Assembly: GCA_037953745.1 (NCBI GenBank)
Contig: JBAKBP010004301.1
Location: forward strand, 62,001-126,000
DNA: 64,000 nt
Reading direction: 5' to 3'
Source of the DNA: Lithodes maja
Taxonomy: Eukaryota; Arthropoda; Malacostraca; Decapoda; Lithodidae
A model generated the notes under the pieces. The model saw only the letters and a list, made by a program, of their open reading frames with translations. It searched no databases and was not told the origin of the DNA. This document shows, one piece after another, positions 11,296 to 23,332 of the stretch. The position numbers were made by a program, and so were the translations under genes. Each line of letters starts with the position of its first letter. The stretch's first letter is position 1.

Positions 11296-12422
11296 TCTAC
11301 TTTACAATATTTGGTGATAGCGTGATGCCATTTAGGATCAGAGAATTACAAGTTCCCAGACAAAATGGTTTTGTCAGTTGGGCATAAAATCAAAATGGTC
11401 TGATTCTGGTGTGACAGCAAATCATACGTCACGGTCCGTTATCGGATCTGTTCTTCATAGCCTTTGCTGTTCATAGTCGCTGCTGCCGAACGTCGACAGG
11501 TAGGCTACCCTTGCTTGTGCTGTGAACAGTACCCTTGCTCAAGGTCGGTCTTAGGAGCTGCAGGGCCAAATTGAGAACATTCTAGGTGGGCCCCCTTGGT
11601 GTACTGCCAAGGACTACAAATATTGTGGGGCAGATATTGTAACACTAATGATCAGAGTGAATTCTGTTGATTCCATTTGTTGGGACTTGCCTAAATTTTA
11701 CAGTGCTTTCAACTACTGGAACACGTTCTCTAGCAGGTATACTTGGTTACCCTTGCACCCTGGGTATAAGGGGTCAAGCACAGTGCAGGGTCCCCATAGG
11801 CCTAATTTGGGAGTAATTGGTCCAATCGGCTTAGCCCACGGACCTAAGGAACCCTGGCGGGCAAATCGAGTCTTCATTGTGCACCATGGATGGATGCCTG
11901 AACTGTTGAAGTCACTACAAGGTTAAAAACCACTTAAAACTGCGCTAAAGAAAGATAGTTGTAATGGCAGGCGTTCTGTAACACACAGAACAACACACAC
12001 TCACACTCAGTCAGTCAGCTGACTCGTGCCACAAGCCACAAGCAATTAATCTCCAGCAGTCCGAATTGATGCATGAAAGCAGTGGACAGTAACTTGATAT
12101 TAGTTACAATGGAGCAATATTACTCAATAATTAATTATCAATAGTTGAATGAGAGTGAACAAGCTAAAGCTGTAGTCGCCAGTATGGCGGGCACAAAAAA
12201 CGAAGTACAAATTGTCATGGGGTAGAAACCTGCACTTTCATCTTTTACCTCAAACAAGAACCACTTGGTGTACAATGTTTTAGCCTTCACCATTCGCAAG
12301 ATAAATGTAAGTACTGCCTCCTGATATGTATTCTCGTCCCAAACACGACCAACGAGCACACAGTAAACAATTAATTTACCTTTGCTAAGGATATTTGTAG
12401 ATATACTCACTTGGGTTGTACT
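11296..12422. other. Unannotated stretch
   Basis: Two open frames (11648-11926 plus, 12138-12410 minus) resemble nothing I recognise. They lack low-complexity artefacts but also any motif. I treat the stretch as probably non-coding or a decayed repeat. Confidence 0.3.
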
Positions 12423-13058
12423 ATGGCTTCGTTTGATTTAGCCTCCCTCTTTACGAATATACCGCTTAATGAGACAATAAATATATGTTGTAATTAATTA
12501 TTCAAGGATAACAGTAACATTAATGGCCTTAATAATTCTAACTTTAAGAAACTTCTTTTCCTTGCAGTTAGATAACGTATTTTGTCTTTAATAACGAATG
12601 CTACGAACAAATAGATGGCGTCTCGGTGGGAAATGCATTGGGTCCTAGTTTTGCTAATATATTTATTTCATATCATGAACGAAAATGGCTTGAGCGATGT
12701 CCAGATAATTTCAAACCCCTCCAATACAAACGTTACATCGACGACACTGTCCTTGCTATTCAGTCACCAGATCATGTTTCTAAATTCCTCGATTATATAA
12801 ATTTGCAACACCCAAACAGAAAAATAATATACTTCCCATTCTAGATATTCAAATTGAAGAAGGAGAAACATCTTTCGCTACGTCTATCTACCGTAAGCCG
12901 ACTTATACAGGACTAACTTCAAAATATGATTCAGCTGTCCCTTTACAATATAAGATAAATCTTATCCTAACTCTTGCTACACGAGCATATACAATTTGTT
13001 CCTCATATACCTCTTTTCATAATGAACTCCAAAATTTGAAGAATATCTTGCACCTTAA
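12423..13058 (+). pseudogene. Penelope-like element reverse transcriptase, N-terminal part
   Basis: Reading on the plus strand from 12423 gives the Penelope-type RT signature: SFDLASLFTNIPLNETI, then after stops and a frameshift DGVSVGNALGPSFANIF, the catalytic YIDD box at 12734-12745 inside YKRYIDDTVLA, then, after another frameshift near 12830, LDIQIEEGE and SIYRKPTYTGLTSKYDS. PLEs use this RT with a GIY-YIG endonuclease and usually have complex ends. The 5' end is truncated at about 12420. The frame is open up to 13058, where a Harbinger transposon interrupts it, and it resumes at 61663. Decay: TAA at about 12496, TAA near 12572, a frameshift near 12600 and one near 12840. Confidence 0.85.
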
Positions 13059-13127
13059 AGCGGCCATCCCACTGCGCGAATTTTCGATGGCGAACGCCAT
13101 GCGACAGTGTTTTTTTGTCTATGTTCC
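13059..13127 (+). repeat. Harbinger left terminal inverted repeat (about 69 bp)
   Basis: Aligns over its full length with the reverse complement of 61596-61662, with roughly eight differences. Includes GATGGCGAACGCC and a T-run. Confidence 0.9.
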
Positions 13128-13660
13128 AAAGTTCCCCATATTTGCTCTAGTATTTTCCAAACGACGCGGAAAGCGCACCGCATTCATCATAACTTCGCCC
13201 CTGTTCGCCCAAATTCAACCAGTTAATTTTAAGCATGTTCAAAATCCGGCAGCAAATTGCGATATGGTGGCGAATGTCGTACGTCATTCGCCCTTTGTCT
13301 CACTGCATTTGCCCTTATTTGCACGAGATTCCCACAAATTGTAACATTGTCGCCATATTCGCCCCTTGTGGCAAACGTTGTCGAACAAGGCAGCAGTCGG
13401 ATGAATGTGGCGAATGTTGTACGAATGCCGGGCGAATGCCAGACAAATATGGCAAATTATGGCGAATGCCCGGCGAAATTTCTGGCGCAAGTGGCGAATT
13501 GCAATTATTGCAAACGCTGCCTTTGAGTGAATGGGAGCGACTATGGCGATAACCAGACGCCTGTTGTGCGAATAAAGCAAATACTTCAACGAATATCAGC
13601 ACATGCAAAGTGACAGCAATACGACAGGGGTCGAATGAGGGCGAAAATTGGGAACAAGGG
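13128..13660 (+). promoter_or_regulatory. Left subterminal GGCGAA-motif array
   Basis: About a dozen GGCGAA/TTCGCC words crowd this stretch (for example near 13193, 13201, 13268, 13290, 13359, 13410, 13430, 13462, 13470, 13492 and 13642), mostly as GGCGAATG on plus. The opposite end shows the inverse. Harbinger transposons use a Myb/MADF-like partner protein that binds subterminal DNA; binding here is inferred. Confidence 0.6.
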
Positions 13661-14521
13661 GCAATTTCGGTATAGCTTGACCCTAATGCTAATCTTATCT
13701 ATGGTCGCTCAAGTTTCACTGGCCATATATATACACCAGTGGGGTCGGCATGTCATTACCATAGTATACACGCTCGAGAGCACACGTCCCTACTTCATTG
13801 CTATTACTAGCACACGCTCACCACCATGGGGAAAATTACTACGAAATCAGTCTAGAAACCTTCAGTACTGAAGAAGGCGCTGAAGAAAAAGCCAGAAGTG
13901 AGAACAAAAAATGTGTCCACACACCAATTAGAACAATCAGCCACATCAGGCCCTAGTGGAGAGCCAAGAACAAGTCGCACCAACTCATCACGTTCACGGT
14001 CACCCACACCTCGGAATTCACCTGCTGAGGAGCACACGCCTCCCAAAGCCAGAAACTACGTCGTGTTCACTGAGGATCAGTAACAAGATTTGGTCGAGTG
14101 GTATAAGGAGCATGACTACCTGTACAATAAAGGATTAAAACAGCACAGGAACAGAGAGAGGAAGGATGCCGCCCTCGCAGAGAAGTCCAAATCACTCAAC
14201 GTTACTGATAAGTTGAAAAACTCAATTTATGTGTCTGTGTTAAACTGTGCAATAATGTGTAAAAATGTGCCCAAAACAAAGTATTTTGCATTTCAAATAG
14301 CAGTGACATTGTGTGCAAAACAAAGATGGTTTATGGATGTGAATAATCGGCTGCGTGGGTTTAAAGTAATTTGTCATTTGCATATTTTTATTTATTACAC
14401 AGTCATACACACACGCTCAAATATTGTTAACTATTGTTCTTTTCACAAGTGTAGTACATCATACCCTGTGATATGATACTTTCTTTGACATATTTATTAT
14501 ACCTACATATGAACTGTTTAA

Positions 14522-14958
14522 CCCACAGAGACCCAGCGACGCAAGGTTTGCGTCCACAATGTATGTAACGCTAAACCCCAGCAACGCATGGTTTGCGTCC
14601 TGGCAGGTCCGTTCCTAATTACTCCGGTCCTATGGCACCCTGAGGGCTCAGATTTGTATGGGAACTGTGTAAGTATCCCACGCACCTAAGCCGATGGTTG
14701 AAAACTCTCAAAGTCCAACCGCGTGCGCGTGAGCGCGCAAAAACATGTTTTTTGGGGGAAATTGCCTTCAATTTTTTACTCTTGTAAAATCCGTTTTCGG
14801 GGGCTCTGTAGGACCATTTTTTGCGCTTTTTGATCAATTTTATTTTTGTTTTTCCTTCATTCCTAACCCATTCGCTATTGTTTCTGGAATAAAAAAAAAA
14901 TCAGAATCAGCCGGTCCTGGGTGGTACATTTATTAATATTTAGCTGGTGCTCAGCGGG
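14522..14958 (+). mobile_element. piggyBac-type MITE, copy 1 (437 bp)
   Basis: Flanked by TTAA at 14518-14521 and 14959-14962. The ends are CCCACAGAGACCCAGC and, inverted, CCCGCTGAGCACCAGC. There is no ORF of note inside. TTAA targets and CCC termini are the mark of piggyBac-superfamily elements. Near-identical in plan to 60436-60877, which lies in the opposite orientation. Subterminal words such as ACGCAAGGTTTGCGT are short palindromes. It sits in intron 1 of the accessory gene, where it would be spliced out. Confidence 0.9.
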
Positions 14959-14962
14959 TTAA

Positions 14963-15091
14963 AGTGACAAGGAATAATTGCTGTTGCTGATCTCAAGCAA
15001 ATTTTTCCAGTGTCCTACAATTTCAAGACATTTTTATGTATATGTTTATTAAAAGTTTGATATTTCTTCTTCAACAGTTTGTCTGCTTTAG
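14963..15091 (+). other. 3' part of accessory-gene intron 1
   Basis: Remainder of the inferred intron, ending in TTCAACAGTTTGTCTGCTTTAG. It runs up to the acceptor used in the inferred model. No other feature. Confidence 0.4.
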
Positions 15092-15260
15092 ACTCTGGTT
15101 CAGTGGAATGCACACAAGGTTTTGGAAGCTGACTAATGTGAAGTCGGGTCAGAAGGCCAAACACCAGACGTAGAGTGAGAAATGGATCCTGGCGAATTTC
15201 AGCTACTTGCACCCTCATCGGCACCTCGTCAGGGTCAGAGAGCAGGTCACCAACGAGCAG

Positions 15261-15868
15261 GTAATTATACATATTTCTGTAATATTCCTACAATAAGTTT
15301 TCTATTTCAGGAATTACTCATTCAATTTTTCAGACAAACATTTTTTTTTGACTGTCTCACCAAGTATAATTTATTTGTAATTAACCATTTGTATATAGTG
15401 TTTCAGTATTCAGGGATTTATTTGTTTAGTTCGTAAATGATTATTTTAAATACATCTCCATACATTACTTAACTAAATTACGAAGGGTTATGTTAAACAC
15501 ACTTTATTCAGTTACATTTTATTTATATTAATTAGTTTGTTCATCTTTCTCAACGATCCATGTCCAAGATCAGATTCCTCAAGTTCGGCAGGGACCACAT
15601 ATGTAAAGAAATAAGGACATATATTATTACTTAGTTTAAAGATAATTAAGGTTGGGAGACTGGTACCATGACCAGGTTTCGAACAAATTGACCACAGGTA
15701 TATCTGGGAGACCTGGACACTGTCACCATTCATAACCGAGTGCTGACGGTGCCCACCTTTCCGTAATGCACGAGGGGTCAGTGGGTTCGAAACCTGTTCA
15801 AGGTACCTGTCTCTAAACAAGCATTATTATTTATATTCCTGTGCATAATATTATTTGTTTTTGTTTAG
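15261..15868 (+). other. Accessory-gene intron 2
   Basis: Bounded by CAG|GTAATT and TTGTTTAG|CGAT. AT-rich, with no domain in any frame. The minus-strand frame at 15512-15820 resembles nothing known to me. Confidence 0.5.
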
Positions 15869-15974
15869 CGATATGCAGATCGTACACGGGAGAGGGGTGG
15901 CGACAGCGACACGATAGTGGAGTTTGTCCCCAGTGACCAAGAAGAGAACGACTACATGGACAGCTTCCCTGCAG

Positions 15975-16101
15975 GTGACCTTCTTGCTCCCCCTACAGGC
16001 AAATGTGGAGTCCTATTCAGTCTTTTATTGCTACTATTATTAGTCATACGACGATGATTTTAAGGTAAGCAGCTGTACAGGTTACAGAAAATATATCTCT
16101 C

Positions 16102-16145
<44 letters not shown>

Positions 16146-16154
16146 CATTATATA

Positions 16155-16208
<54 letters not shown>

Positions 16209-16236
16209 TATATACCGGTATATACAGTATACTATA

Positions 16237-16289
<53 letters not shown>

Positions 16290-17059
16290 TATATGTATGT
16301 ATTTATAATTATATAAAATACATAACAAATGTCTACAACTGTACATTGTACTGGCAGGCTGTGAAACTATTATCAAATGTCATGGCTCCAGGCTATTGAC
16401 CGCCCTGACTTTGGCGTCCTTATCTCGCAGTCATAGCTTGGAGGCCTGTGAATCCTGATACTATTTGCCCCACTTAACACTTGAATGTACAGTGGGAGAA
16501 AATTAGTCATGTAGTTCTTGGTATCTTCTACTCCCATATTAATTTTCTATTTTTGTTTGACCCAGAAAAACAACCCATTATACTTTAACATATAAACAGT
16601 CTCAATGTTCATTAATGTTTAGGCACACACTATATATTCACTGTGATGTACACATTCTCAGTATTCGTCAAAATTTGTCAACCGTTGCATATGTACTTTC
16701 TACCCACTTATATCGAAACATTCTCATATTCCTCAACAATCGCCAACAATTATATTTGTACGTTGACACATTCTTGATCAAACATTCTCAGTATTCGTTT
16801 AACATTCATCACCCACTGAAATTGTATGGTTGCATGGGGTACTGGTGAGGAGAGGGTGTTGAGGGTCGGTGTTATCACTCAGATAAGTGTGACGACACAT
16901 ACATACACATATATTCGCACCCAGACTTTGGGTCGAGTAGACACACAGGGTTTGCGACCCTGTTTGGGATGTCTGACGTAAATTTATGTATGAAAGGATT
17001 TGTTGGTGAATAAATTGTTATATTATTTCATGAACGTTCCATTTCTATGTCTCACACAG
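15975..17059 (+). other. Accessory-gene intron 3 with microsatellite
   Basis: Bounded by GCAG|GTGACC and CTCACACAG|GTG. Contains the long (TA)n tract at 16108-16296. Otherwise featureless. Confidence 0.5.
16108..16296. repeat. (TA)n microsatellite, interrupted
   Basis: Three long TATATA blocks separated by short AT-rich interruptions and one ACCGGT. Confidence 0.95.
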
Positions 17060-17109
17060 GTGTTGAGGGGTCGGGTGGGTCGTATGGTGGGCCTGGAGGC
17101 GCAGGTTCA

Positions 17110-19640
17110 AAGGAAATCAAGCAACAACAGATCTAGTGACCCTTCAGGCTGCTTGTCCTCCAAAACACTGAGGATCAAGTGTCCAAACAGTGGTTTAGAG
17201 TGGGTAAGGGAACATTGGAAAGGGAACTACTGCCCTGGAACTAATGTCCGTGGCAGGACTAGGAAATTAGTAGGGGTCATATGGGTTAGTAACTGAGAGG
17301 AGGATAAAATAAAGTTATTCATTTACAAACGCAGTCAGTCGCGGGTTTGATGCGAGATATTTGTCTAGGCGGATTTTAAATGAATCAACGGTGCTGCAGT
17401 CTATAACGTCTCGGGAAGCCCATTCCACAAGTTGACAACTCGATTGAAGAAGAAATTCTTAGATTCGTGTGAGTTAAAAGATTTACCAATAATTTTGCAA
17501 CCGTTTCCCCGCGTGTAATTAGATTGGTCGATAGTGAAGTACTTACTACAGTTCATATTGTCGATGCCTTTAATGATTTTGAACACTTGAATTAAGTCAC
17601 CTCTTAATCTGCGCTGGGTTAAAGGAAATAGTTTTAATTCTCTAAGACGCTCTTCGTATGGTTTGTTCTTTAGGCTAGGTATCATTTTGGTAACTCTACG
17701 TTGAACTCGTTCTAGCTTGTTTATGTCTTTTTGGTAATAAGGGCACCAGCATTGAACGCAGTATTCCAGAAGAGGGCGGACTAAGGAATTGTAAAGGGTT
17801 TGGATAACGTCTTTGGATTTATGCTCAAATTACCTGCCTATAAAGCTAATTATTTTGTTTGCCTTCTTAACAACTTCTGAACATTGTTGACTCGGTTTTA
17901 GGTTACTCGATATTGTTACTCCCAGATCGGTTTCTCTGTTTACATTCTTAAGCTGAGTGCCATTCATCGAATAGTTTGCTTTCTCATTTAGGTATCCGAT
18001 ATGTAGTACTTTACATTTATCCGCATTGAAACTCATTTGCCAAATTTGGGCCCAATGTGACAATTTATCTAGATTGTGTTGCATATCGTCAACTTGTTCT
18101 TTTGAAAGTACGCTATTTGCAATTTTTGTATCGTCAGCAAATTTTGAGATTGTACAGGTGAGACCCTCATCTATGTCGTTGATGTAAATTAGAAAGAGAA
18201 TTGGTCCTAGTACCGATCCCTGGGGTACCCCGCTACTTACATTGGTCCATTTAGATGCCTTACCGGTTATGACTACTCTTTGCTTTCTGTCCCTGAGCCA
18301 ATTTTCTATCCATTTCAACACACTGTCTTGTATTCCATGCGCTTTTAGTTTTAGCAGTAAATGTTTGTGGGGAACTTTGTCAAAGGCCTTTTGAAAATCA
18401 AGGTATATAATATCTACAGCTTTACTCTCATCGTAGAGGTTGAGGATATCGTGGAAGAAGTCTAAGACGTTTGTTAAACAGGAACGTTTTTTACGAAAGC
18501 CGTGTTGAGTATCTTTAAGTATGTTATTTTCCTCTAAGTGATTTACAGTCTGTCTCTTATGACCGTTTCTAGCATTTTACATACACCTGAGGTTAAGCTA
18601 ATTGGACGATAGTTACTGGGTAGGGATTTGCTGCCTTTTTTGAATATCGGTGTTACGTTGGCTATCTTCCACTGATCAGGCATAGTTCCAGACTGCAAGG
18701 ATTTATTGAATAGTAAAGTCAGTGGTTTGGAGAGCTCATCCTTAGCTTCCTTTAGAACTCTAGGCGAGATTGTATCAGGTCCAGGCATTTTATTTACCTT
18801 GAGTTTATCTAAACAATTCAATACTTCTCTCTCTGTAACGGTGATATTGCTTAGAACATCTGAATTATCAATCTGAATCGGCGATGGTGTAGGGATATCA
18901 CTGAGGTCTTCTGTTGTAAAAACTGATGCAAAGAAGGTATTGAGGGCATTACTCATTTGTACTTCGTCATTGGTGTATTCTCCATTTTCATCGGTCCAAC
19001 AGTTGAAGTAACTACTTTTTTCTTTCTGATATAACTATAGAATTCTTTCGGGTTTGTTTTACTTTGATTCACAATATGTAACTCTAGGGTCTTTTTACTT
19101 TGCTTAATTAACTTTTTGGCTTTGCGTCGTAGCTCTACAAATTTCACCCGTTCTTCGTCATTTTGTGAGGATTTTAATCTATCATTAGTAAATTTTTTAG
19201 CAAGCAGGCAGTTTGAAATATCTTTATTCCACCATTTGGGCTTATTATTATGGCCTGGATGCCGTATTTTCGATGGTATGCTGTCTTGCACTGCTTTTAG
19301 GTAAGTGATTTCGAATAACTTCCAAGATGTATTTATGTCGTTATTGTCAATTAAAAAGCTCCAGTCAGTTTCTTTAAACATAGCTCTAAGTTTATGAAAG
19401 TTTGCTTTCTTGAAATTAGCGACTTTTTCGATGCTACTATTTGGTTTGTTACTAGTAAAGTTTAAAGTGAAAGTTTTCGTACGATGGTCGCTGTTACTGA
19501 ATTCATCACCAACATTCAAATTCTCTATTAATTCTTCTTTTGTTGCAAGTACAATGTCAAGAACGTTATTACCACGGGTCGGTGTTCGAACAAATTGATA
19601 AAGCGAACTCTCTTGCAAGTTCGTATACAAGTCATGTGGA
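17110..19640 (-). mobile_element. CR1-type LINE copy 1, 5'-truncated
   Basis: Read from 19640 down: end of the endonuclease region (19630-18953, ending near a connector rich in KKLIKQSKKTLE), RT fingers and palm (18956-18543, with NYRPISLTS), the catalytic part (18321-17830, with SSGVPQGSVLGPILFLIYIN and the FADD box in SKFADDTKI), and the C-terminal part (17685 to the stop at 17315-17317). Motif order and wording match the CR1 clade. The 3' UTR runs from 17314 to about 17112 and ends next to GATTTCCTTTG, the start of the family's repeat tail. Several frameshifts and stops. It is inserted in exon 4 of the Harbinger accessory gene; no clear target duplication, as is common in this group. Confidence 0.85.
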
Positions 19641-20431
19641 GACTTTCACCAAGAAAAAGACGCCACTGGAGGAGGAGGTTGAATCCTTTGGGATTTATAT
19701 GATGAACACTCTGAAGTCCCTTGACCGGATAATAAGCATGAAGTATGGCTTTGGAAATGCTCGGCAACAGCCGCAAAGACAAAATGGCCTTGGAGAATGC
19801 TGAAGCAAAAGAACTTGGGAAAGTTCAGTGTTCAGCCCCAGGGCCAATACCTTGTCATGCCCAACCTCCTCCTTCACAACGAGCCGTCATCTTTTCTCCT
19901 GTGCAACAGGTATCGACCTCACCTGGATTCCTCAACATGGTATACCAGCAGGGCCCCCACACGTCCGGACGGCAGCCATCATTGGTTCCTTGGCACACAA
20001 ACCCACCACCGCAACAACAACAACAACATACACAACAACAAACACACACACTACAAACTCACAGGCTGTCCCGCACACAGAGTTTTCGTGGGACAACACC
20101 TGGGGCCTGGTCCACTCAGACCTTCCCCCACACCTCAAACACCTACACATACCAACAAGCTAATAATAATTTGCCGACATACCACACATTGACCACTGCT
20201 CCTCCTGATTCACCCACCATTAATGAAATACCCACCACCCCTGGAACACAGCAACAGAACATAATGAGTGAAGTAGAGATATCTTCACCCCCACCCCTGC
20301 ACCCAAATCCACTTGTACCCACACCTCCCACCAATGATAAAGCTGTCCACACACCAAAAGGTGGGATGGAATTAGAGTATCCACACATAACTACACGTTT
20401 ATCCACATTCCATATTACAAATTGTACCTGA
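19641..20431 (+). pseudogene. Harbinger accessory gene, 3' part
   Basis: Continues the exon broken at 17110. The frame first gives a coiled segment ETFTKKKTPLEEEVESFGI and MMNTLKSLDRI at 19641-19740, reminiscent of the C-terminal dimerisation region of MADF proteins. After a frameshift near 19745 a 687-bp open frame follows to the TGA at 20429. That part is rich in Pro, Gln, Thr and Asn (a run of Gln then HTQQQTHT, and TPPTNDKAVHTP), a low-complexity tail of the type seen in transcription-factor-like accessory proteins. It ends 335 bp from the stop of the convergent transposase gene. Whether the tail is really translated rests only on the long open frame. Confidence 0.55.
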
Positions 20432-20765
20432 TGTTTGTTTTTTTGGTCCCGAAAAATGCACAAATATATGTTAATGTTTGGTTTTCTGATTCACGAAAAT
20501 GTAAACAATTAAAATTGGCATTAGCTAAATTTTGATTGTTTTCATGTCTCGTGTCACAGGAACAAAAATTAATATAAATTTGTACATTTTTCGGAACACC
20601 ATTTATCCACATTCCATTTGTTTCATATCATGTCATCATCATCATTTCACAAAGTGCCTATTTTTAAGCTTAATATAAAATCATCTTTTGATTTGCTTAC
20701 GTTTATGGAAAGAAAAATATACAATGTATTAATTTTGTTGTATTCAATTACCCATTTCACTTACC
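20432..20765. other. Gap between convergent Harbinger genes
   Basis: AT-rich 334 bp between the two stop codons. It probably holds both polyadenylation regions. A long poly-A signal match was not singled out. Confidence 0.4.
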
Positions 20766-20993
20766 TTAGATCATTGATTCTTTCCAGGAGACACGACCTG
20801 CTCCATGAGTGTATTACTCTTTGAGGTATAACCTCACTCTCTTGCCAGCTACCGAGGAAGTATTATGGGCAAAGGGTTGGAGTGAGGTCATGACCCCCTC
20901 CTGCCTCCACGAACCAGGGTTGACGCGGCGATTAGTGTGGTCCTCCTCATCCGTTGTGGAGACAACAGATTGCCATTACTGCTGACTCCACAT
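20766..20993 (-). pseudogene. Harbinger transposase, C-terminal exon remainder
   Basis: On the minus strand this continues the transposase exon that starts at 46386 and is split by Gypsy A. After joining at the ACAT target the reading gives VESAVMAICCLHN, the conserved end of DDE_Tnp_4 domains, then after a frameshift NPGSWRQEGVMTSLQPF and a final VRLYLKE..GAGRVSW motif typical of the C terminus of Harbinger transposases. The stop is TAA at 20766-20768. One in-frame TAA lies at about 20814. The 5' part, with the catalytic residues, is at 46346-47557. Confidence 0.8.
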
Positions 20994-23323
20994 TGTTACG
21001 AACTGGCACTCGGGTACACAAGGGCTCTCAATCAGAACTCGAATACGGCTCGCTGCCACAACGGAAACACACGATCCCAACCCCTGAGTACTGCCAGCCG
21101 AACAAAAAACACCAATACCCTCCAGAGTTCAATCTGCTATAACGGGGTATACAAGAACTCGGTACTAGTGTTCAACAACAGACTAATAAAGAGACAGGAA
21201 TTATCTAGTCTGGTCAACAATCAAACAATGAAGTAAGAAACAACAACACCAAAGAATAGTGTTGGCCGAAGCCGAAGTAATCCACCCTTGACTAAGAACT
21301 TAAGAAGTCCTCCACCCTCTACTTCGGATCGGCACTATTACGTTACGTTAATTAATAGTCCTTAAGCATCGAGCAAGGAATCTTCTGAAAAAAGTTAGAT
21401 GCTTCTCGGATGCTCGTAAGAAGTACGTATCGGATTTTGAACAGTAATTCAATAAGCAAAAACACTGGCAATTAAATACTATTGAAGGTTTAAATTGGCA
21501 TAAGAATAATTAAAAGAATATGCAATAGTAAATGGCAAACATTAAAAAGAAGTACTCCGCAAATGCAACAGCAATAGCCTACTCGGATTGTGCTCGTGGG
21601 CCACTAATCACTAAAGTAGCCAAGCTTCTATCTATCTATCTATCTATATGCTCAGGCCCAATCCCCATTTTGGGGGTAGCCGACTCAAGACAGAGCAAGA
21701 ACAGGGAAAACACAAAAACAACATAAAACAAAAAATAAACACAGATAAAAAACACAAACTCACACACATCCAGGTCATCCAGGAGAAGACCCAGAGACCA
21801 GGGTTACCAAGGTCGCTCCAGCACTCCCCCAGCCCCTGACCACCCGGAGAGGTTCCGATCTCGGCAGGCAGACATGCAGCGGAGCCAAAGCCACAAGCCC
21901 TCCCACCACACTTCCAGGCACACCCTTCATATTAATCGTCCCCCCGGGCCAGGCGCCTGATGGACTATTATCTAGTCGAACTTGCGCCCGACCCCTTACT
22001 CCAAATGATCACGTGTTCACTCAACTATTCACAAGCATTCTCCATTCACTCCTGTCCACCACCACTTCCCCTGCCTGATCTATAGTCATTCCTCTAGCCA
22101 AGCTTGCAACACATTAAATCAATAGTGCATAAACAATATCATACATAAGGAAAGCTTCAATACTATTCTGTATCTACTAATCGAGTAAAGTCTAGCTGGG
22201 GTACTGTGGGCAAAAGGTAGCAGTGACTGAGCTAAAACGGCTCGTAGCCTAGCGAAGTCCTCACAACTGTTTAAAGTATTACGTTAAAACTAACAAGTGC
22301 ACTTTGAGAAATCCAGATCCCTTGTATCTGGTTTTCTCCCGGCTCCTTGACAAAGTAAAAACAAACTGTTAATAAAATACAGGGTGGTTAGGCTCTTGCC
22401 CTCACGCACTGTAAATTATTAACTCAACACAGTCAGCCGCGAAGACAACCTAGGCTTCTCTGAACCGAAACGAGTATGCAGGTTTATCACTTAACCACTG
22501 CATCAAACAACAACTCGTAACACAGAACAGCCTTACCCCAGTCTAGCATTACCTAGACTAGCAGAAAACAGGAATAATAATAATAACACACAGGGAAATG
22601 CATATACAAGTGCAACAAACATAAATCAATCCTATTCTAAGTCAACCCTTCCAAAATAGGCTATCTAATAGGCAAGTATCTCGTGAGAACTCAAGCGATA
22701 ATACGTTGGCTGACTAGCTCTGCACCAACGGGACCATGGAAGTTAAACAGGCAGGGAAAAGAGGAGATAAGAATGTAAGGTAGTAGAGAAAGTTCACATC
22801 AGTCAGAAGAATATATATAGTTAGCAAGGGAAATGAGAAGTCGCTCTGCCCAATGAGTTCTGATGAAAAAATGGCTAGACTTCCCTTTTTATACCCGGCC
22901 CTCTAGTGAGCCCAACGTGAACTACTAAGGACCGCCCACTGACAACCATTACTAATTTCTCTCTCTCCTCTGGGATAGACAAAGGCTCCCCTAGCACTGA
23001 GGGGGGGGGGGGGGGAGTGCTAGTGAGTTAGGCCCACCTCCCGCCTGGTGCACCCACTGACCCCCAACTGTGGCTGTTTCTCTTCCCATCATTACAAATA
23101 AGTTTTACACACAATACTTATAACTAATGATATAAAATAGAACTCGTTGACTCAGATGAAAACAAAATACATATTCATAATACTTATAGTACAACGGCTC
23201 ACATGAACTAAGTTAGGAAACTCTACATAGACTACAGCCAAAGTTCCTGCCCTGACGATCCTAGCGAGAGTGGGGCATGACTAGGCGTTCTGTACAGCAT
23301 GCTCACACTGGACATGCGTCACA
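20994..23323 (-). repeat. Gypsy A 3' LTR (interrupted by LINE fragment)
   Basis: Matches the split 5' LTR at 37148-38818 plus 46157-46341. Net length is about 1.85 kb after removing the 467-bp insert and its 11-bp duplication. A G-run of variable length near 23003 distinguishes the copies. Scattered substitutions suggest low but clear divergence between the two LTRs. Confidence 0.9.
21628..22094 (-). mobile_element. 467-bp LINE 3' fragment in Gypsy A LTR
   Basis: TAGCCAAGCTT flanks the insert at 21617-21627 and 22095-22105, and the other LTR copy (37767 onward) has the empty site. On the minus strand the insert ends in CCCCAAAATGGGGATTGGGC, GCATATAG and an (ATAG)n tail. The same 3' end occurs at 60246-60411. 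No RT domain remains, so it is a truncated LINE or a SINE using the same tail. Confidence 0.9.
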
Positions 23324-23332
23324 CCTCCCCCA
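23324..23332 (-). promoter_or_regulatory. Gypsy A polypurine tract
   Basis: CCTCCCCCA on plus reads as TGGGGGAGG on the coding strand directly next to the 3' LTR. It is the expected primer for plus-strand DNA. Confidence 0.75.

Larger units (their letters stand above)
13826..17110 (+). pseudogene. Harbinger accessory MADF/Myb-SANT-like gene, exons 1-4 (5' part)
   Basis: The start ATG at 13826 lies in CCACCATGG. Inferred exons are 13826-14211, 15092-15260, 15869-15974 and 17060 onward, with junctions GATAA|GTTGAA, CTTTAG|ACTC, CAG|GTAATT, TTTAG|CGAT, GCAG|GTGACC and CACAG|GTGTT that keep one frame. The protein starts with a basic, Ser/Pro-rich leader (RTSRTNSSRSRSPTPRNSP), then a MADF-like three-helix domain read across exons 1-2 (DLVEWYKEHDYLYNKG, HTRFWKLTNVKSG, KWILANFSYL), then an acidic segment in exon 3 and a Gly-rich one in exon 4. 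In-frame stops: TAG at codon 10, TAA just before the MADF domain, TAG in exon 2. Intron 1 holds a piggyBac-type MITE, intron 3 a (TA)n tract. Exon 4 is cut by CR1 copy 1 and continues at 19641. Such proteins help the transposase bind element ends. Confidence 0.7.

Noticed and set aside
11648..12410. Two small genes at 11648-11926 and 12138-12410
   Set aside because: No recognisable motif, and neighbouring sequence is repeat-derived; no splice or start context adds support.
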